Assembly (NCBI GenBank): GCA_027449725.1 | Contig: DAIDLB010000084.1 | Span: forward strand, 1-5,719 | Direction: 5' to 3' | Source: Chlamydiota bacterium | Lineage (GTDB): Bacteria; Chlamydiota; Chlamydiia; Chlamydiales; SM23-39 | Length of the DNA stretch: 5,719 nt | Shown: piece after piece, positions 5,634 through 5,719 of the stretch | Numbering within the stretch: the stretch's first letter is position 1 | Layout: each line of letters starts with the position of its first letter | Program-made: the position numbers and the translations under genes | The notes under the pieces: model-generated | The model's database searches: none | Told to the model about the DNA's origin: nothing | What the model saw: the letters and a program-made list of their open reading frames with translations, nothing else

Positions 5634-5719
5634 TCACGCTGCTTGAAGCACCCGCCTCACTATATCATTGACCCAATCCGCCATTTCCGGAGTATTATTT
5701 TCCACGGAAGGGGTGATTC
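5634..5719 (-). CDS. Partial C-terminal tail of an unidentified minus-strand gene
   Basis: From the window edge the minus strand reads 27 codons, ITPSVENNTPEMADW then VNDIVRRVLQAA, to a TGA at 5636-5634. The peptide looks like a normal protein end: a polar linker, then an amphipathic helix (MADWVNDIVRRVL). Too little is present to name a family. It lies upstream of the fused E1 gene in the same direction, separated by about 330 bases that contain a hairpin and the E1 promoter, so the two probably form separate transcripts. A plus-strand frame over the same bases is also open, which lowers certainty. Confidence 0.45.
   Translation of the reverse strand, partial: ITPSVENNTPEMADWVNDIVRRVLQAA

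Noticed and set aside
5710..5719. GGGGTGATTC at the right edge resembles the 5' end of a tmRNA
   Set aside because: Only ten bases are available, and the minus-strand C-terminal coding tail explains the region better. No matching tmRNA 3' end or tag frame is visible.

Overview
The window most likely comes from a member of the Chlamydiae, probably an environmental (Parachlamydiales-type) lineage. The main clues are a single-chain fusion of the alpha and beta subunits of a branched-chain 2-oxoacid dehydrogenase E1, a known chlamydial arrangement that also occurs in Bacteroidetes, a YycJ/WalJ-type metallo-beta-lactamase hydrolase, moderate base composition, and lineage-restricted-looking small proteins. 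The assignment is an inference from content; no marker RNA gene is present.

Layout. Positions 1-1733 hold two minus-strand genes: a YycJ-like nuclease/hydrolase (933-1733), followed 49 bases downstream by a PfkB/adenosine-kinase-family sugar kinase (883 to beyond position 1). The kinase carries an unexpected signal-peptide-like N-terminus, its ribosome binding site lies inside a perfect 8-bp hairpin, and its reading frame stops looking like the family just before the catalytic GAGD motif. A short AT-rich divergent region (1734-1796) with a palindrome and a promoter-like pair separates this block from a plus-strand gene of unknown function (1797). That gene has an HG...CC arrangement like clan CD cysteine peptidases. 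It is interrupted by one in-frame amber codon at 2508, after which the same frame stays open and protein-like to 2855. A small helical, basic-tailed plus-strand gene (2923-3276) follows and converges on, and overlaps the stop codon of, the large minus-strand fused E1 gene (3273-5303).

The E1 gene has its own probable extended -10 promoter. Upstream of it are 330 bases without a secure gene. They contain a double-hairpin, REP-like element, an open but unassigned plus-strand frame and a short hairpin. The window closes with what is probably the C-terminal tail of another minus-strand gene.

Functionally, the E1 would decarboxylate a 2-oxoacid and pass the acyl group to an E2 encoded elsewhere. 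The kinase and hydrolase may be co-transcribed. The most unusual items are the amber-interrupted candidate protease, the sequestered ribosome binding site, and the kinase's two odd ends.
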